From Deltaproteobacteria bacterium (lineage in GTDB: Bacteria > Myxococcota > Kuafuiibacteriia > Kuafuiibacteriales > Kuafuiibacteriaceae): a DNA stretch of 64,000 bases. A program made the position numbers and the translations under genes. The notes under the pieces are model-generated. The model was not told the DNA's origin and made no database searches. It saw only the letters and a list, made by a program, of their open reading frames with translations. Location of the stretch: the NCBI GenBank assembly GCA_016713425.1, contig JADJPE010000005.1:5120501-5184500 (forward strand). Reading direction: 5' to 3'. Shown one piece after another: positions 35,760 to 45,723 of this stretch. Position 1 is the stretch's first letter; every line of letters begins with the position of its first letter.

Positions 35760-38177
35760 ATGGAGGAAGAGAGAGCCAAACTGGGTCATCGAGTCCCTCG
35801 CTTTCGGTGGTGCCGGCCGCGGCGATGGGGCTTGCGCTTGCTGCAGCTCGCGTTCGTGGTCTCAATCTTGGGGCGTACCGCCGGGGCCTCGGCGAGCTTG
35901 CCGGCCTTGATCTCCCCAGCCTCCGTTCAGGTCGCGCGGCAAGATACGCGGGTCATGATGTCCGCGGCCCCGCTTCAGAAGGCGCGCGCCGCCCTCGACA
36001 AGGGCGAGCTGACGACGGCTCTCGCGCTCATTCGACCCCTTCGAAATGGGCGTTTCTCGACACGCGGCGCACTGCTCGAGGCGGAGGCTCGGATGGCGGC
36101 GGGCGAGGTTCAACTCGCGCGGAAGGCCTTCGAAAGAGCTCTCCAAACTTCGGACCTACGGGTTACGAGCTTATCGGCCGCGAGGGGTCTCGTCCGTGCG
36201 CTCGAACGCCTCGGAGATCACACCGAGGCGCTGAAGTACCTGGACGCGCTCATCGAGGTTCGCGAGCTCTCGGATCGGGCGGCCCTCGAGTACCGCCGAG
36301 CTGAAATCCTGGCCGCCCTTGGTCGCCCGAAAGACGCCGCAGAAGCGGCCTCCAGGCTCATCATTCGTCGTCCCGAGTCCGCGGCCGCACGACGCGCGTC
36401 GGCGCTGCTCGATCAGCTCGTCGCGCGTGGCGTTCACCGTCCTCGACTGTCACCGGCGCTCGAATTCGCGCGCGCTCAGCGCCTGGCGAAACTTGGCGAT
36501 CCCGATGAAGCACTGACCGCCATACGAAGTGGGGCCGAGCGGAATCCTCAGATGGCGCTCGCGTTCGCCGAGCTCGAGGTCGACCTGCTTCGCCGTGTCG
36601 ATCGAGACATCCAGGCCGAGCAGATCCTTCGCCGCTTGCGGCGCGAAGGACGCAGCCCGCGGCCGGACGAGCTACTCTTCAAGCTTGGCCGCATCGCGCT
36701 GTCCCGCGACGACAACGCGCTCGCGGAGGCTTGGTTCGGAGAGCTCCTCTCGGCGTATCCTGATTCGACGGACGCTGAAGAAGCGGCGTTTTTCTCGGCA
36801 TGGCTTCCTTTTCGCGATGCCGATTTCAAGCAAGGCGCCGCGCGGATGCGTGCATTCGCCGCGGCCCGTCGCGAGGCCGAGCGACGCCCCGAGGCTCTCT
36901 GGTTCGCCGCGTTCAATGCGTTCTTGGGACAAGATTTCGAGAACGCTGAGCTTGGCATGAGACAGCTCGAGGCCGAACACAGCACGTCCCCGCTCATTCC
37001 CAAGGCGCGGTACTGGCGCGCCCAGGTCGAAGCCGCTCAGCACGCGGTGGAGGCGGCGAGACGCGGGCTGCGCGTCGAGATGCATCGCGCGCCGCTGACA
37101 TACTACGGATTTCTTGCGCGGGCCCGCCTTCAGGCGGCGGGCGAGGACACCGCCATGCCTGAGCCCCCGGACCACAGCCCGGTCGCGGATCCCTCGCGGA
37201 TTGCCGCGACTTTGGGGCGCCAGCGACCTATCTTGATCGATCGCGCTCTGGCCTATCATGAGGCGGGGCTCGACGACTACGCCCGCGAGGATATCGCGGC
37301 CGCCGGTGCCTTCTTGAAGCGCGTCGATCGAGCGAAGCGCGACATTGTGCTCGATCTCCTGCACATCGTCGGCGCCCATCGCGATGAGTTCCGATACGCG
37401 CTCCGCTTCTTGCCCCGGGGTGGCGTGCTGCGTCCGCGCTCGAGAGCGACAACGAGAACAAGCGCAAGAGCCAGAACCAGAACCAGAGCCAGAACAAGCG
37501 CCACAACCGGAACTGAGCACAAGCCTGGGCTCGAGCCGAGCTCTGACATTGCTTCCGGCTCCGAGTCCGAGTCCGAGTCCGGGTCTGCGTCTGCGTCTGC
37601 GTCTGCGTCGGCGGAGCTCTTGGCCTGGACGATCACGCGTCACGCCTATCCCTTGGCCCACAAAGATGTCGTTGAGAAGGCATCCGCCGACTTTGGCGTC
37701 GCGCCTGAACTCGTGCTCGCGATCATGCGAACGGAGAGTCATTTCGATCCGAATGCTCGAAGCCACGTCGGGGCCTCGGGGCTCATGCAGCTTCTCCCCG
37801 TGACGGCCGAGAGAATCGGCGCCGAGGCGCCCAACCTTCAAGGCGCGGCGGCCCGGTTCCGGAGCCCAGACGCCAACATTCGGCTGGGCACTTGGTACAT
37901 TCGGCGCTTGCTCGATCGATACGATGGCCAGATGGCGCCCGCGATTGCGGCGTACAACGCGGGACCGATCGCGGTCGACGGCTGGCTCGAGGACCTCGGG
38001 GGGCTGGATCTCGACGTCTTCGTTGAGCGGATCCCATACCGCGAGACGCGCGCCTACGTTCAGCGCGTGCTCGAAGCGTACTCCGTCTATGGACTTTTCG
38101 ACCAGCGCCTCGACCTGTCTGTGCTCCTTGCGCAGATTCGTCGTGTCCCGCTCCCGTCGAATGGGGTAAGTTTCTAG
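35760..38177 (+). CDS. slt: Soluble lytic murein transglycosylase (Slt-type)
   Basis: Cleaves peptidoglycan glycan strands to 1,6-anhydro products. The 805-aa protein has an N-terminal signal segment (LLQLAFVVSILGRTAGASA), some 500 residues of TPR-like helical repeats, and a C-terminal SLT domain with catalytic Glu in MRTESHFDP, GASGLMQLLPVTA and AYNAGP. Between the helical part and the SLT domain lies a low-complexity linker of Arg/Thr then Ser/Glu/Ala repeats (37438-37618). The start ATG at 35760 has only a weak ribosome site. It is followed 21 bp later by the PBP gene, a natural cell-wall synthesis/turnover pair. Confidence 0.9.
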   Translation: MEEERAKLGHRVPRFRWCRPRRWGLRLLQLAFVVSILGRTAGASASLPALISPASVQVARQDTRVMMSAAPLQKARAALDKGELTTALALIRPLRNGRFSTRGALLEAEARMAAGEVQLARKAFERALQTSDLRVTSLSAARGLVRALERLGDHTEALKYLDALIEVRELSDRAALEYRRAEILAALGRPKDAAEAASRLIIRRPESAAARRASALLDQLVARGVHRPRLSPALEFARAQRLAKLGDPDEALTAIRSGAERNPQMALAFAELEVDLLRRVDRDIQAEQILRRLRREGRSPRPDELLFKLGRIALSRDDNALAEAWFGELLSAYPDSTDAEEAAFFSAWLPFRDADFKQGAARMRAFAAARREAERRPEALWFAAFNAFLGQDFENAELGMRQLEAEHSTSPLIPKARYWRAQVEAAQHAVEAARRGLRVEMHRAPLTYYGFLARARLQAAGEDTAMPEPPDHSPVADPSRIAATLGRQRPILIDRALAYHEAGLDDYAREDIAAAGAFLKRVDRAKRDIVLDLLHIVGAHRDEFRYALRFLPRGGVLRPRSRATTRTSARARTRTRARTSATTGTEHKPGLEPSSDIASGSESESESGSASASASASAELLAWTITRHAYPLAHKDVVEKASADFGVAPELVLAIMRTESHFDPNARSHVGASGLMQLLPVTAERIGAEAPNLQGAAARFRSPDANIRLGTWYIRRLLDRYDGQMAPAIAAYNAGPIAVDGWLEDLGGLDLDVFVERIPYRETRAYVQRVLEAYSVYGLFDQRLDLSVLLAQIRRVPLPSNGVSF
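37438..37618. repeat. In-frame 6-bp simple repeats in slt
   Basis: Two blocks of near-perfect hexanucleotide repeats (GAACAAGC/GAACCA type, then TCCGAG and TCTGCG units) encode a roughly 60-residue low-complexity linker rich in Arg, Thr, Ala, Ser and Glu. Unit length keeps the frame. Confidence 0.8.
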
Positions 38178-38198
38178 CGGGATCGTTCGACAGAAGCC

Positions 38199-40742
38199 AT
38201 GGCCAAGGCCGACAAGAAGAGGGCGAAAAGGCGCGACACTGAGAAGCTCCTCCGTGACTACGAGGCGCTGAAGACGCTCCTCGCTGAGTCAGGCGAAACG
38301 CTGGAGGACGAGAAGAAGAACCGGAAGACGTCGAAGCCGCGTCGCCACGAGCACGACGCGGACGACGATACGCCGGTCTCCCTCTCGGACGGGATCGCGG
38401 ACGGGATCGCGGACGGTGACGAGGCCGGGGGGCGACGTCGGCGCTCAGGATGCCTATTCCCTCTCGCGGGGGCCGGCTTGGCGCTCGGAATCATCGCCGG
38501 TGGCCTCGAGTTCGATCGTTCGATCGAACGCGTCGACGCTGCGTTGGCGGCGGCGCCGGCCGCGGCGGCGATTCGTCTCGAGGCGGCCTCTTTGAGGCTG
38601 ACCACGGCCTCCGTCACGCCCCCCGGCGGGCTCTTGGAGACCCTTCGCTCGATGGGCTACGAAGCAAGGCGCCCACTGGCGCCGGGTCGATTCTTGGCGC
38701 GCGCCGATGGCTGGCTCGAGATCGTGCCTTTTCGGCCGGAGCTTGGCCCGCAAGTCGGACCGAGTTTCGCGTCCGGTGGCGAAACCAAAGGATCGTTTGT
38801 GATTCGGATCGTCGGGCGAAGGGTCGTTTCTCTTCGGGATGCGGCCGACCATCCGCTTGAGGTCGCCGTGATTCCGTCCGGCGAGTTCGCGCGCATCCAG
38901 GGGCCTTCTTCCCGAAGTGAAGGACGCTTCATTCCTTACGACGAACTGCCCATCTCCCTCATCGACGCCGTGGTTGCGGCCGAGGATCAGCGGTTCTTCG
39001 AACACATGGGTTTGGATCCGATGGGCATCCTTCGCGCACTCTGGCGCAATGTCTCGCGCGGGCACATCGCGGAGGGGGGAAGTACGATCACGCAGCAGCT
39101 GGCGAAGAATCTCTTCTTGGGGCGCGAGCGGACACTGCATCGAAAGCTCGAGGAGGCGTTCTTGGCGCTGGCGATGGAAAGGCGTCTCTCGAAGGAAGAA
39201 ATCCTCGAACGGTACATCAACACGGTGTACTTGGGACGACGAGGTTCGTCCTCGATCGTCGGCTTCCCCGATGCTGCCTACGCCTACTTTTCCCGCGGCC
39301 TCGACGAGTTGAACCTGAGCGAGATCGCGACACTCGTCGGAATGATTCCCGCGCCGAATCGGTATGCGCCGGACCGGCATCCGAAGCCGGCAAAAAGGCG
39401 TCGCGATCAGGTGCTGGCCTTGATGCGTGCGTCGGAGGTCTTGACCGAGGAAGCGTACCGAGAGGCTGCCGGATCTCAAGTTACGCTCCGGCCCGCACCC
39501 TTCGAGGGCCGAACCGCGCCCTTTTTCGTGGAACACGCCGATCACGAGCTCGCAACGATCTTGGGGGAAGATGTCGACGCGCAGGGCGGGTACGACGTGG
39601 AGACCAGCGTCGACCTCCGAATTCAGAGCATCTCGGAGAAGGCGCTGGCCGAGGGACTTCGGAAACTCGAGGCCGAGACGAAGGTACCGCTCGAGGGTTC
39701 GGTCGTCGTACTCTCGGCGGAGACCGGCGCCATCTTAGCCTTGGTTGGCGGTCGAAGCTTTGGCGCGAGCCAGTTCAACCGTGCTGTCTCCGCGCGACGG
39801 CCCATCGGATCTTTGGTCAAACCGCTGATCGTCTTGGCCGCCGTCGAAGAGAAAGGTGAGGCGATTACGCCGCGGCTCGAGCTCCTCGACGAACCGCTGG
39901 TCGTCAAGACGTCCCAAGGCAGCTACCGGCCGAAAAACATCGATGGCAAGTTTCGGGGGAAGGTCACCTTGCGTACCGCCATCGAGCATTCGCTCAACAT
40001 TCCGTTCGTGCGGCTAACGCAGTCGGTGGGCGTGGATGTGGTTCGGCGGTACCTCGGCTTTCTGGGCCTTCACGCACCGCGGGACATCGGGCTGTCGATT
40101 GCGCTCGGTGCGATCGACGCCTCGCCGCTCGAGGTGGCGTCGGCCTTCTCGGTCTTGGCTTCATATGGCGTCTTGCGGGCCCCGTACTCGATCGCCAGGG
40201 TGAGTGATCCCGACGGCACAACGGTCTTTGCGCATGAGCCCAAGGCCCGGAGACTTGCCTCGCCCCAGGCCGCCTACTTGGTCGCGGATCTGATGCGAGG
40301 CGTGGTGGAACACGGCACGGGCCGGCGCGTTCGCGCGCTGGGCTACGATGGCGAAGTTGCGGGCAAGACGGGTACCAGCAATGAAACGAAAGACGCGTGG
40401 TTCGTAGGGTTCGATCGCGAGTTGGTGGTGGTTGTCTGGGTTGGCGCGGATCAGCCACAGTCCATCGGTCGCACTGGGAGTCGCGCGGCGCTGCCCATCT
40501 TTGCGCGCGTGATGGAGGAGATCCGAGGTCAAGACGCGCCGCCGCAGAATTTCATCCCGGCAGGACTCGCGACGGTCACCATTTGTTCGGCCTCCGGTCT
40601 TCTCCCAACCGAGGGCTGTCCCGAGACGGCGAAGGAGCTCTTCTGGAGTGATGACGTGCCGAGCGAGCCATGCACGATGCATGGTCCTGCGGGTTGGATC
40701 GATGCGCTCTTCGAGATGACGCGGGATCTTCAGGCTCCTTGA
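38199..40742 (+). CDS. mrcB: Bifunctional class A penicillin-binding protein (PBP1B-like)
   Basis: An 847-aa peptidoglycan glycosyltransferase/transpeptidase. After a charged cytoplasmic N-terminus (with a DGIADGIADGDE repeat) comes one membrane helix at about 85-107, a PBP1B-type UB2H-like region at about 130-240, a GT51 domain (AAEDQRFFEH, EGGSTITQQLAKN) and a transpeptidase domain (SLVK, SLN, GKTGTSN). The active Ser lies in GSLVKPL. Organisation and spacing are most like PBP1B. It lies 21 bp after slt. A possible LpoA-like activator lies at 57257-59314. Confidence 0.92.
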   Translation: MAKADKKRAKRRDTEKLLRDYEALKTLLAESGETLEDEKKNRKTSKPRRHEHDADDDTPVSLSDGIADGIADGDEAGGRRRRSGCLFPLAGAGLALGIIAGGLEFDRSIERVDAALAAAPAAAAIRLEAASLRLTTASVTPPGGLLETLRSMGYEARRPLAPGRFLARADGWLEIVPFRPELGPQVGPSFASGGETKGSFVIRIVGRRVVSLRDAADHPLEVAVIPSGEFARIQGPSSRSEGRFIPYDELPISLIDAVVAAEDQRFFEHMGLDPMGILRALWRNVSRGHIAEGGSTITQQLAKNLFLGRERTLHRKLEEAFLALAMERRLSKEEILERYINTVYLGRRGSSSIVGFPDAAYAYFSRGLDELNLSEIATLVGMIPAPNRYAPDRHPKPAKRRRDQVLALMRASEVLTEEAYREAAGSQVTLRPAPFEGRTAPFFVEHADHELATILGEDVDAQGGYDVETSVDLRIQSISEKALAEGLRKLEAETKVPLEGSVVVLSAETGAILALVGGRSFGASQFNRAVSARRPIGSLVKPLIVLAAVEEKGEAITPRLELLDEPLVVKTSQGSYRPKNIDGKFRGKVTLRTAIEHSLNIPFVRLTQSVGVDVVRRYLGFLGLHAPRDIGLSIALGAIDASPLEVASAFSVLASYGVLRAPYSIARVSDPDGTTVFAHEPKARRLASPQAAYLVADLMRGVVEHGTGRRVRALGYDGEVAGKTGTSNETKDAWFVGFDRELVVVVWVGADQPQSIGRTGSRAALPIFARVMEEIRGQDAPPQNFIPAGLATVTICSASGLLPTEGCPETAKELFWSDDVPSEPCTMHGPAGWIDALFEMTRDLQAP

Positions 40743-40898
40743 ACATCCCACCTTGCCCATCCCTTTTTTCGCTCCTCTTTCTTCCTCCTCTTGTCGGCCG
40801 GGCGGCTCAGGTCCTAAGGATTCAGGCTTTTTGAGCGAGATCTTCACGGCTTGACGAAATCCTGATGACGGGCTGTTCTTCTGCGGGGGAGATTTGGC
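40743..40898. other. Intergenic region before cysK
   Basis: About 155 bp. It contains a pyrimidine-rich stretch after the PBP stop but no hairpin, a TTGACG near 40852 that could be a -35 box without a convincing -10, and the cysK Shine-Dalgarno GGGGGAG at about 40886. Confidence 0.35.
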
Positions 40899-41894
40899 AT
40901 GGCACGCATCTTCGAGGACAATTCACGCAGCATCGGCGGCACGCCGCTCGTCGAAGTCAAGAGACTCACAACGGGGGCCAAGGCCCGGGTCCTCGCGAAG
41001 ATCGAAGGCCGAAATCCTGCCTATTCCGTGAAATGCCGCATCGGCGCGTCGATGGTCTGGGATGCGGAGGCCAAAGGCGCACTCAAGCCAGGCCGCACGA
41101 TCGTCGAGGCGACGAGCGGGAACACCGGTATCGCGCTCGCTTTTGCTGCCGCCAGCCGCGGCTATCCGTGTACGCTGACGATGCCCGAGACGATGAGTCT
41201 CGAGCGGCGCAAGGTTCTCCTCGCATTTGGCGCAAAGCTGATCCTCACGCCCGGCGCGCTCGGAATGAAAGGCGCGATTGCGAAGGCCAGCGCCCTCGTC
41301 GCTGAGGATCCAGATCGCTACGTTGCGATGCAGCAGTTCGACAACCCTGCGAACCCGGCTATTCATGCGCGGACGACCGGACCGGAGATCTTTGACGACA
41401 CGGATGGAAAGGTTGACGTGATTGTTTGTGGGGTGGGCACGGGGGGCACCATCACCGGCGTTTCGCGATATTTGAAGACCGAGCGGAAGCACAAGGTACA
41501 AAGTGTTGCCGTGGAGCCCGCCGAGTCGCCTGTCATATCGCAGACGCTTGCTTCGCAGCCCGTTGTTCCCGGTCCGCACAAGATACAAGGCATTGGCGCG
41601 GGCTTCGTGCCCAAGAACCTCGACATCACGCTCATTGATCGGGTGGAAAAGGTGACGAGCGAGGAAGCGATAGCCATGGCGAGGCGCTTGGCCCGCGAAG
41701 AAGGTATCCTGTGTGGAATCTCGTGCGGCGCGGCGATGGTTGCGGCCCTTCGGCTGGCATTTGATCCAGACTTCGCCAACCAAACCATCGTCGTGGTCTT
41801 GCCCGACGCTGGCGAGCGCTACTTGTCGGGCGTCCTGTTTGATGGTCTCTTCACCGATGTGGAATCGATGCAGCCGGTCGAGGTCACGGTCTAG
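40899..41894 (+). CDS. cysK: Cysteine synthase A
   Basis: PLP-dependent O-acetylserine sulfhydrylase, 331 aa. The PLP Lys lies in NPAYSVKCRIG, which is the CysK rather than CysM form; EATSGNTGIALAFAAA, MQQFDNPANP and the phosphate loop GVGTGGTITG are typical. It makes cysteine from O-acetylserine and sulfide. It is followed after 4 bp by serine acetyltransferase, which provides O-acetylserine and forms the cysteine synthase complex with CysK. Confidence 0.95.
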   Translation: MARIFEDNSRSIGGTPLVEVKRLTTGAKARVLAKIEGRNPAYSVKCRIGASMVWDAEAKGALKPGRTIVEATSGNTGIALAFAAASRGYPCTLTMPETMSLERRKVLLAFGAKLILTPGALGMKGAIAKASALVAEDPDRYVAMQQFDNPANPAIHARTTGPEIFDDTDGKVDVIVCGVGTGGTITGVSRYLKTERKHKVQSVAVEPAESPVISQTLASQPVVPGPHKIQGIGAGFVPKNLDITLIDRVEKVTSEEAIAMARRLAREEGILCGISCGAAMVAALRLAFDPDFANQTIVVVLPDAGERYLSGVLFDGLFTDVESMQPVEVTV

Positions 41895-41898
41895 CCGC

Positions 41899-42855
41899 AT
41901 GGGCGCCTGCGACGACAACGACGGACCGGCCGACGCGCGTCGATCGCTCGACGTCTTGGTCGAAGCGCTCCTCGCGAGCTATCGATCGGATGCGCGCGGC
42001 CACCGCATCAACAAGCAACACATTCCGTCTCGAGACCAGATCATCGAGATCGTCGAGCTTCTCCTGCAGGTCTTCTATCCCGGCTACTTCGGGCGACAAG
42101 ATCTGACCGATGAGAACCTCTCGTATCACGTTGGAGAACTCCTCTCGACGCTGCGGCAGAAGCTGGCGATCGAGGTCGCACGGTGTCTCTGCTTCGCCGC
42201 AGAGAATGGCGGGGCCCCGACGGTCGGAAAGGAGACGACATCGTGCGAACTCGCCGATCGGATTGTCGCTGACCTACCGCGGATTCGCGCGTTGCTCATC
42301 GACGACATTCAAGCCGCCTTCGATGGTGATCCTGCAGCCAGCAGCCTCGACGAGGTCATCCTCGCGTATCCGGGTCTTTTGGCGGTCACGATCCATCGGG
42401 TTGCGCACGAGTTGCATCGGCTCGGCGTCCCACTGATGCCGCGCATCATGTCGGAATGGGCGCATGCGCAGACCGGAGCCGACATCCATCCGGGTGCTCG
42501 CATCGGACGAAGCTTCTTCATCGACCACGCGACAGGTGTGGTCATCGGCGAGACGAGCGCCATCGGGACCCGAGTGAAGCTGTACCAGGGCGTGACCCTC
42601 GGCGCGCTTTCCCACCCCCGTGATGCTCAAGGTCGTGTCATTCGAAACGCCAAGCGGCACCCAACGGTCGAAGACGGGGTGACCATCTATGCGAATGCGA
42701 CGGTCTTGGGCGGGGAGACCGTCGTGGGCGAGGGCACGCTCGTGGGTGGCTCCGTGTTCATCGCGAAGAGCACACCGCCCCGGTCCCGCGTCGCGATGAA
42801 GCCGCCAGAGCTCCACGTCAAAGAGGACGCCCCCGCGGTCGATTTCGAGATCTAA
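41899..42855 (+). CDS. cysE: Serine O-acetyltransferase (EpsC-type)
   Basis: A 318-aa serine acetyltransferase. An N-terminal helical part of about 170 residues is followed by a left-handed beta helix of hexapeptide repeats: HPGARIGRSFFIDHATGVVIGETSAIG, KLYQGVTLGALS, VTIYANATVLGG. The long N-terminal region and the C-terminal tail ending in VDFEI resemble EpsC-type enzymes. It makes O-acetylserine for CysK. The ATG 4 bp after cysK was chosen; an upstream in-frame ATG lies inside cysK. Confidence 0.93.
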   Translation: MGACDDNDGPADARRSLDVLVEALLASYRSDARGHRINKQHIPSRDQIIEIVELLLQVFYPGYFGRQDLTDENLSYHVGELLSTLRQKLAIEVARCLCFAAENGGAPTVGKETTSCELADRIVADLPRIRALLIDDIQAAFDGDPAASSLDEVILAYPGLLAVTIHRVAHELHRLGVPLMPRIMSEWAHAQTGADIHPGARIGRSFFIDHATGVVIGETSAIGTRVKLYQGVTLGALSHPRDAQGRVIRNAKRHPTVEDGVTIYANATVLGGETVVGEGTLVGGSVFIAKSTPPRSRVAMKPPELHVKEDAPAVDFEI

Positions 42856-43112
42856 GGGAAGCGCCACCAGGAAGCGCCCATCGAGAAGGCCCTCGCCGAG
42901 GATCAAAATCTCCCGCCGAAGTGTCCGGCGGAGCAGACACCCTGTCCTTGGGCGCGACGGTCGGTCCAAGGAGTTTGGCCATTGTATCGTCTGGCATGTG
43001 AAGTGCTCTCTGCTTCGTCTCGGAGAAGGCCCTTTCGGGGGCCGCACCTAGGCGCGTGGGTGGGGGCGCATGGGTGGGGGCGCATGGCGCGCGAGAAGAG
43101 AGGGGTAGAACT
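42856..43112. other. Intergenic region with a GC hairpin
   Basis: About 255 bp after cysE. It contains an inverted repeat CCGCCGAAGTGTCCGGCGG near 42911 without a U-run, so a Rho-independent terminator is doubtful, and a short duplicated GGGGGCGCATGG around 43066-43087. I see no gene with support here. Confidence 0.4.
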
Positions 43113-43796
43113 TTGGTAGCGAACGACGAGAAGGAGGTTGAACTGGAGCCGGGGCAGGTACAAGCCATCATCGACCAGCTCGACCCCGTAAGTGTGTGTA
43201 TTCTCCATCACTACGCGGAATCCGAGCGGGCGACCGGATTTGCCCTGGACGCAGAAGAGGTGTCCGCCATCAAGCGGGCGCTGGAGCGGCTGAGCGGGAC
43301 CGACGAGCTGCGTCGCTGTGCCATTGGCCTCCTGTATTTGGCTCAGGCCTTCGAGGAGAACCAGTCGCCGGAGGCCGCGAAGGCGCTCTATTCGCTCATG
43401 TCATGGCCTCCGATCATGGAGGCCATCGGCGACCTTTGGCGGCAAGGCCTGGACCCAACGCTCGAGCGTGCGGCCAGCAAGGTCGTGGGCTCCGACAGCC
43501 TCAGTCAAGTCCGGACGCTTTCTCAGCTCGATCGCCTTTCGCCACCGTTCCGCGAGACCGTTCTGCGGTTCCTGGAGGGTGTTGAAGGCGAGAGCACCCT
43601 GGTTCCCAAGGCGGACCTGGTGAAGCTTCAGAAGCTCCTGCCGGGCCATAAGCGTCTTTCGACGCTCAAGAGGGCGCTGTTCGACAGGGTTCTGGCTCGT
43701 CGGGATGGATCCGATTATTCGATGGCGCTTCGAGACGGCGACGAGATCTGTCGCCTGCCGATGTCCGAGTTTGCCCGGATCCTGGAAGTCCGTTGA
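43113..43796 (+). CDS. Hypothetical protein, about 227 aa
   Basis: Unrecognised. Mostly helical, acidic at the N-terminus, with no membrane segment or signal peptide. The helices from about residue 40 onward (VSAIKRALERL, LRRCAIGLLYLAQAFEE) could form a helical bundle. A TTG at 43113 with GAGAGG 10 nt upstream is the likeliest start, because the upstream in-frame ATG at 43056 lies in repeated G-rich sequence. Codon usage fits real coding DNA. Confidence 0.65.
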   Translation: MVANDEKEVELEPGQVQAIIDQLDPVSVCILHHYAESERATGFALDAEEVSAIKRALERLSGTDELRRCAIGLLYLAQAFEENQSPEAAKALYSLMSWPPIMEAIGDLWRQGLDPTLERAASKVVGSDSLSQVRTLSQLDRLSPPFRETVLRFLEGVEGESTLVPKADLVKLQKLLPGHKRLSTLKRALFDRVLARRDGSDYSMALRDGDEICRLPMSEFARILEVR

Positions 43797-43844
43797 ACCC
43801 TTTGGGACCCGAGACCTCTCTCAGAAGGCGGGAGGTCGATGTCT

Positions 43845-44057
43845 ATGCATGTAGAACGGGTCCTGCGCTTGATCGCAGGGGTGGTGATTCTCATCGGGGT
43901 CGCTCTGACGCTCTGGGTAGATCCGCGATGGATTTGGCTCGTCGGCTTCGTCGGGCTCAATCTCGCGCAATCGGCGTTCACGGACTGGTGTCCGGCGCTC
44001 TTTGTTCTCAAGAAGGCAGGACTTCCTTCCTGTTCCAGTGGGCGGAGCTCTGGGTAG
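43845..44057 (+). CDS. DUF2892 small membrane protein (YgaP-like)
   Basis: A 70-aa protein with two hydrophobic helices (about residues 5-22 and 27-45) and a conserved-looking NLAQSAFTDWCPALFVL segment, as in the DUF2892 transmembrane domain fused to rhodanese in YgaP. It stands alone here. The second ATG is chosen because it is 9 nt after GGAGG, against 3 nt for the ATG at 43839. The function is unknown; sulfur metabolism is possible, and cysteine genes lie nearby. Confidence 0.75.
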   Translation: MHVERVLRLIAGVVILIGVALTLWVDPRWIWLVGFVGLNLAQSAFTDWCPALFVLKKAGLPSCSSGRSSG

Positions 44058-44070
44058 GCTTAACTTAACC

Positions 44071-45615
44071 TTAACTCAACGTCAGCGCCCAAAGGCAGGC
44101 TCCGGTCGCGAGGGCTGCGCCAATCAGCACACCGAAAAGCAGCCCCCAAAGCGTACTCGCCGCGGGATAGGATATCGACCAACGCCGTGCGCGGTCCTGG
44201 GATGGGTGCCCGCGAACATTGTCGGGTACGCGCACCGGCACGGCTGACGGGGCTTCGTCCCACCGGGTCGACGGCGCGCGCGGAAGGGCGCTGGGGTCTG
44301 AGCCTGAATTCGAACGCGTCGCGATGGATGGCGTCAGCGCGGGAACGGCGCGAAGGCTTCGCGTCACCGAGGCGGCGTCTGGTCGAGCGTTCGCGAGCGC
44401 AGACCGGTTCGGGTCCGTCATGGGGGCGTCGATCATCACAACCGCACCCCCGGCGGGCTCGGTCGAGTCTCGCGCCGGCCCCGCATGTGCGCTCGAAAGC
44501 AGCTCGATTTCGATCTCGATCAACGTCGGGTCGGTGTCGTCGTAGGGCGACTCCGGAATCGCGCGGAGGCTCAGCGCCGCGGGGCGTTCGCGTTGCTGTT
44601 CGGGCGGGAGGTCAGGCGCCGATCGATAGAGAGTTCGGAGGAAACGGGTCATTTCGGCGTGCGAGCCGCGCCCATGACTGCGCGCCGAGATGGCCTCGAG
44701 CAGCTCCGCAAACTCGAGGGCCGAGTCGAAGCGCCTTTCGGGCGCAAGGGCGAGCGCGGTCTTGAGGGCCTCGACCAGGTCGTTGGGCGCTTCACGTCCC
44801 TCAAAGATACGCCCGATCGTCCGACTGCGTTCCTCAGAGACAATGGCCAAGAGTGTCTCCGGGATGGTGGCGCGATCCCAGAGCGCACCGCCCATGATCG
44901 CTTCCGCCAGAACAACGCCGGCCGAATAGATGTCGCTCTTCACCGATGCGGCCTCGCCGTAGACCTGTTCCGGGGCAACGTACCGTGCCTTACCTCGGAT
45001 GGATCGCGGGGCGGTACACTTGGGGGCGTTCACGCTTTTCGCGATTCCGAAGTCGGTCAGTTTGACCTCGCCGAAGAAGCTTACCAAGATGTTCCCCGGC
45101 GTAACGTCGCGATGGACAATGCAACGTGGATGGCCAGACGCATCGCGCAGCGTGTGGGCGTAGTGGAGCCCTCGAAGCGCTTGCGCCACGACGTGGAGCG
45201 CGATCGCAAAGGGCATGTCTTGGCCGGAAGCGACCGAGCGCTGGATGATCTGGTGAAAGTTCCGACCGCAAAGATACTCCATCACCAAGAAGGGCCAACC
45301 TTCGATGAGCGCGAGGTCGAAAACGCGGACGATGTTCGGATGGTCGAGCGCGGCCATCAACCTCGCCTCACGCATGAAGAGATCGTAGGCTAACGTGTCT
45401 CCGAGATCCTGGGAGCGCAGTCCTTTGAGGACAACCTTCCGCTCGAAACCTTCTGGACCTTCGCGCTTTGCGAGAAGGATCTCGCCCATGCCGCCTCGAT
45501 GGAGCGTGTTGATGATTGTGTAGCCACAGCCCTCGCCGCGCTTGGGCGGGGCGAAGGCCCCATCGTGCGTGGATGCGTCGGTCTCGTCGCGCGCGACGAT
45601 TTCGTGGGGCGGCAT
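44071..45615 (-). CDS. Ser/Thr protein kinase with C-terminal membrane anchor
   Basis: Hanks-type kinase, 514 aa. Glycine-rich loop HRGGMGEILLA, catalytic Lys in VVLKGL, HRDVTPGNIL catalytic loop, LTDFGIAK and APEQVYGEAASVKSD are all intact, so it should be active. The HRDVxPxN form is common in myxobacterial kinases. A disordered Pro/Ser/Asp-rich region follows from about residue 320, then one C-terminal transmembrane helix (about 485-510) with almost nothing beyond, so the kinase faces the cytoplasm. ATG at 45615 has GCGAGG upstream; an alternative ATG lies at 45705. Confidence 0.9.
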   Translation of the reverse strand: MPPHEIVARDETDASTHDGAFAPPKRGEGCGYTIINTLHRGGMGEILLAKREGPEGFERKVVLKGLRSQDLGDTLAYDLFMREARLMAALDHPNIVRVFDLALIEGWPFLVMEYLCGRNFHQIIQRSVASGQDMPFAIALHVVAQALRGLHYAHTLRDASGHPRCIVHRDVTPGNILVSFFGEVKLTDFGIAKSVNAPKCTAPRSIRGKARYVAPEQVYGEAASVKSDIYSAGVVLAEAIMGGALWDRATIPETLLAIVSEERSRTIGRIFEGREAPNDLVEALKTALALAPERRFDSALEFAELLEAISARSHGRGSHAEMTRFLRTLYRSAPDLPPEQQRERPAALSLRAIPESPYDDTDPTLIEIEIELLSSAHAGPARDSTEPAGGAVVMIDAPMTDPNRSALANARPDAASVTRSLRAVPALTPSIATRSNSGSDPSALPRAPSTRWDEAPSAVPVRVPDNVRGHPSQDRARRWSISYPAASTLWGLLFGVLIGAALATGACLWALTLS

Positions 45616-45723
45616 GGGTTTTGGACCTCGCGAGGAGATTGTCGGCGGGGCCCTTCGCCGTGGTGTGCAAAACTTTGGGGCGACGAGTTTGCTGCCCCCG
45701 AACATGAAGCCAGTCTCGTGGCT

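Noticed and set aside
40760..40775. T-run after the PBP gene as a terminator
   Set aside because: There is no GC-rich stem in front of the T-run; it is just a pyrimidine-rich stretch.
42903..42930. GC hairpin after cysE as a terminator
   Set aside because: The stem is good but no U-tract follows, so it is only noted in the intergenic entry.
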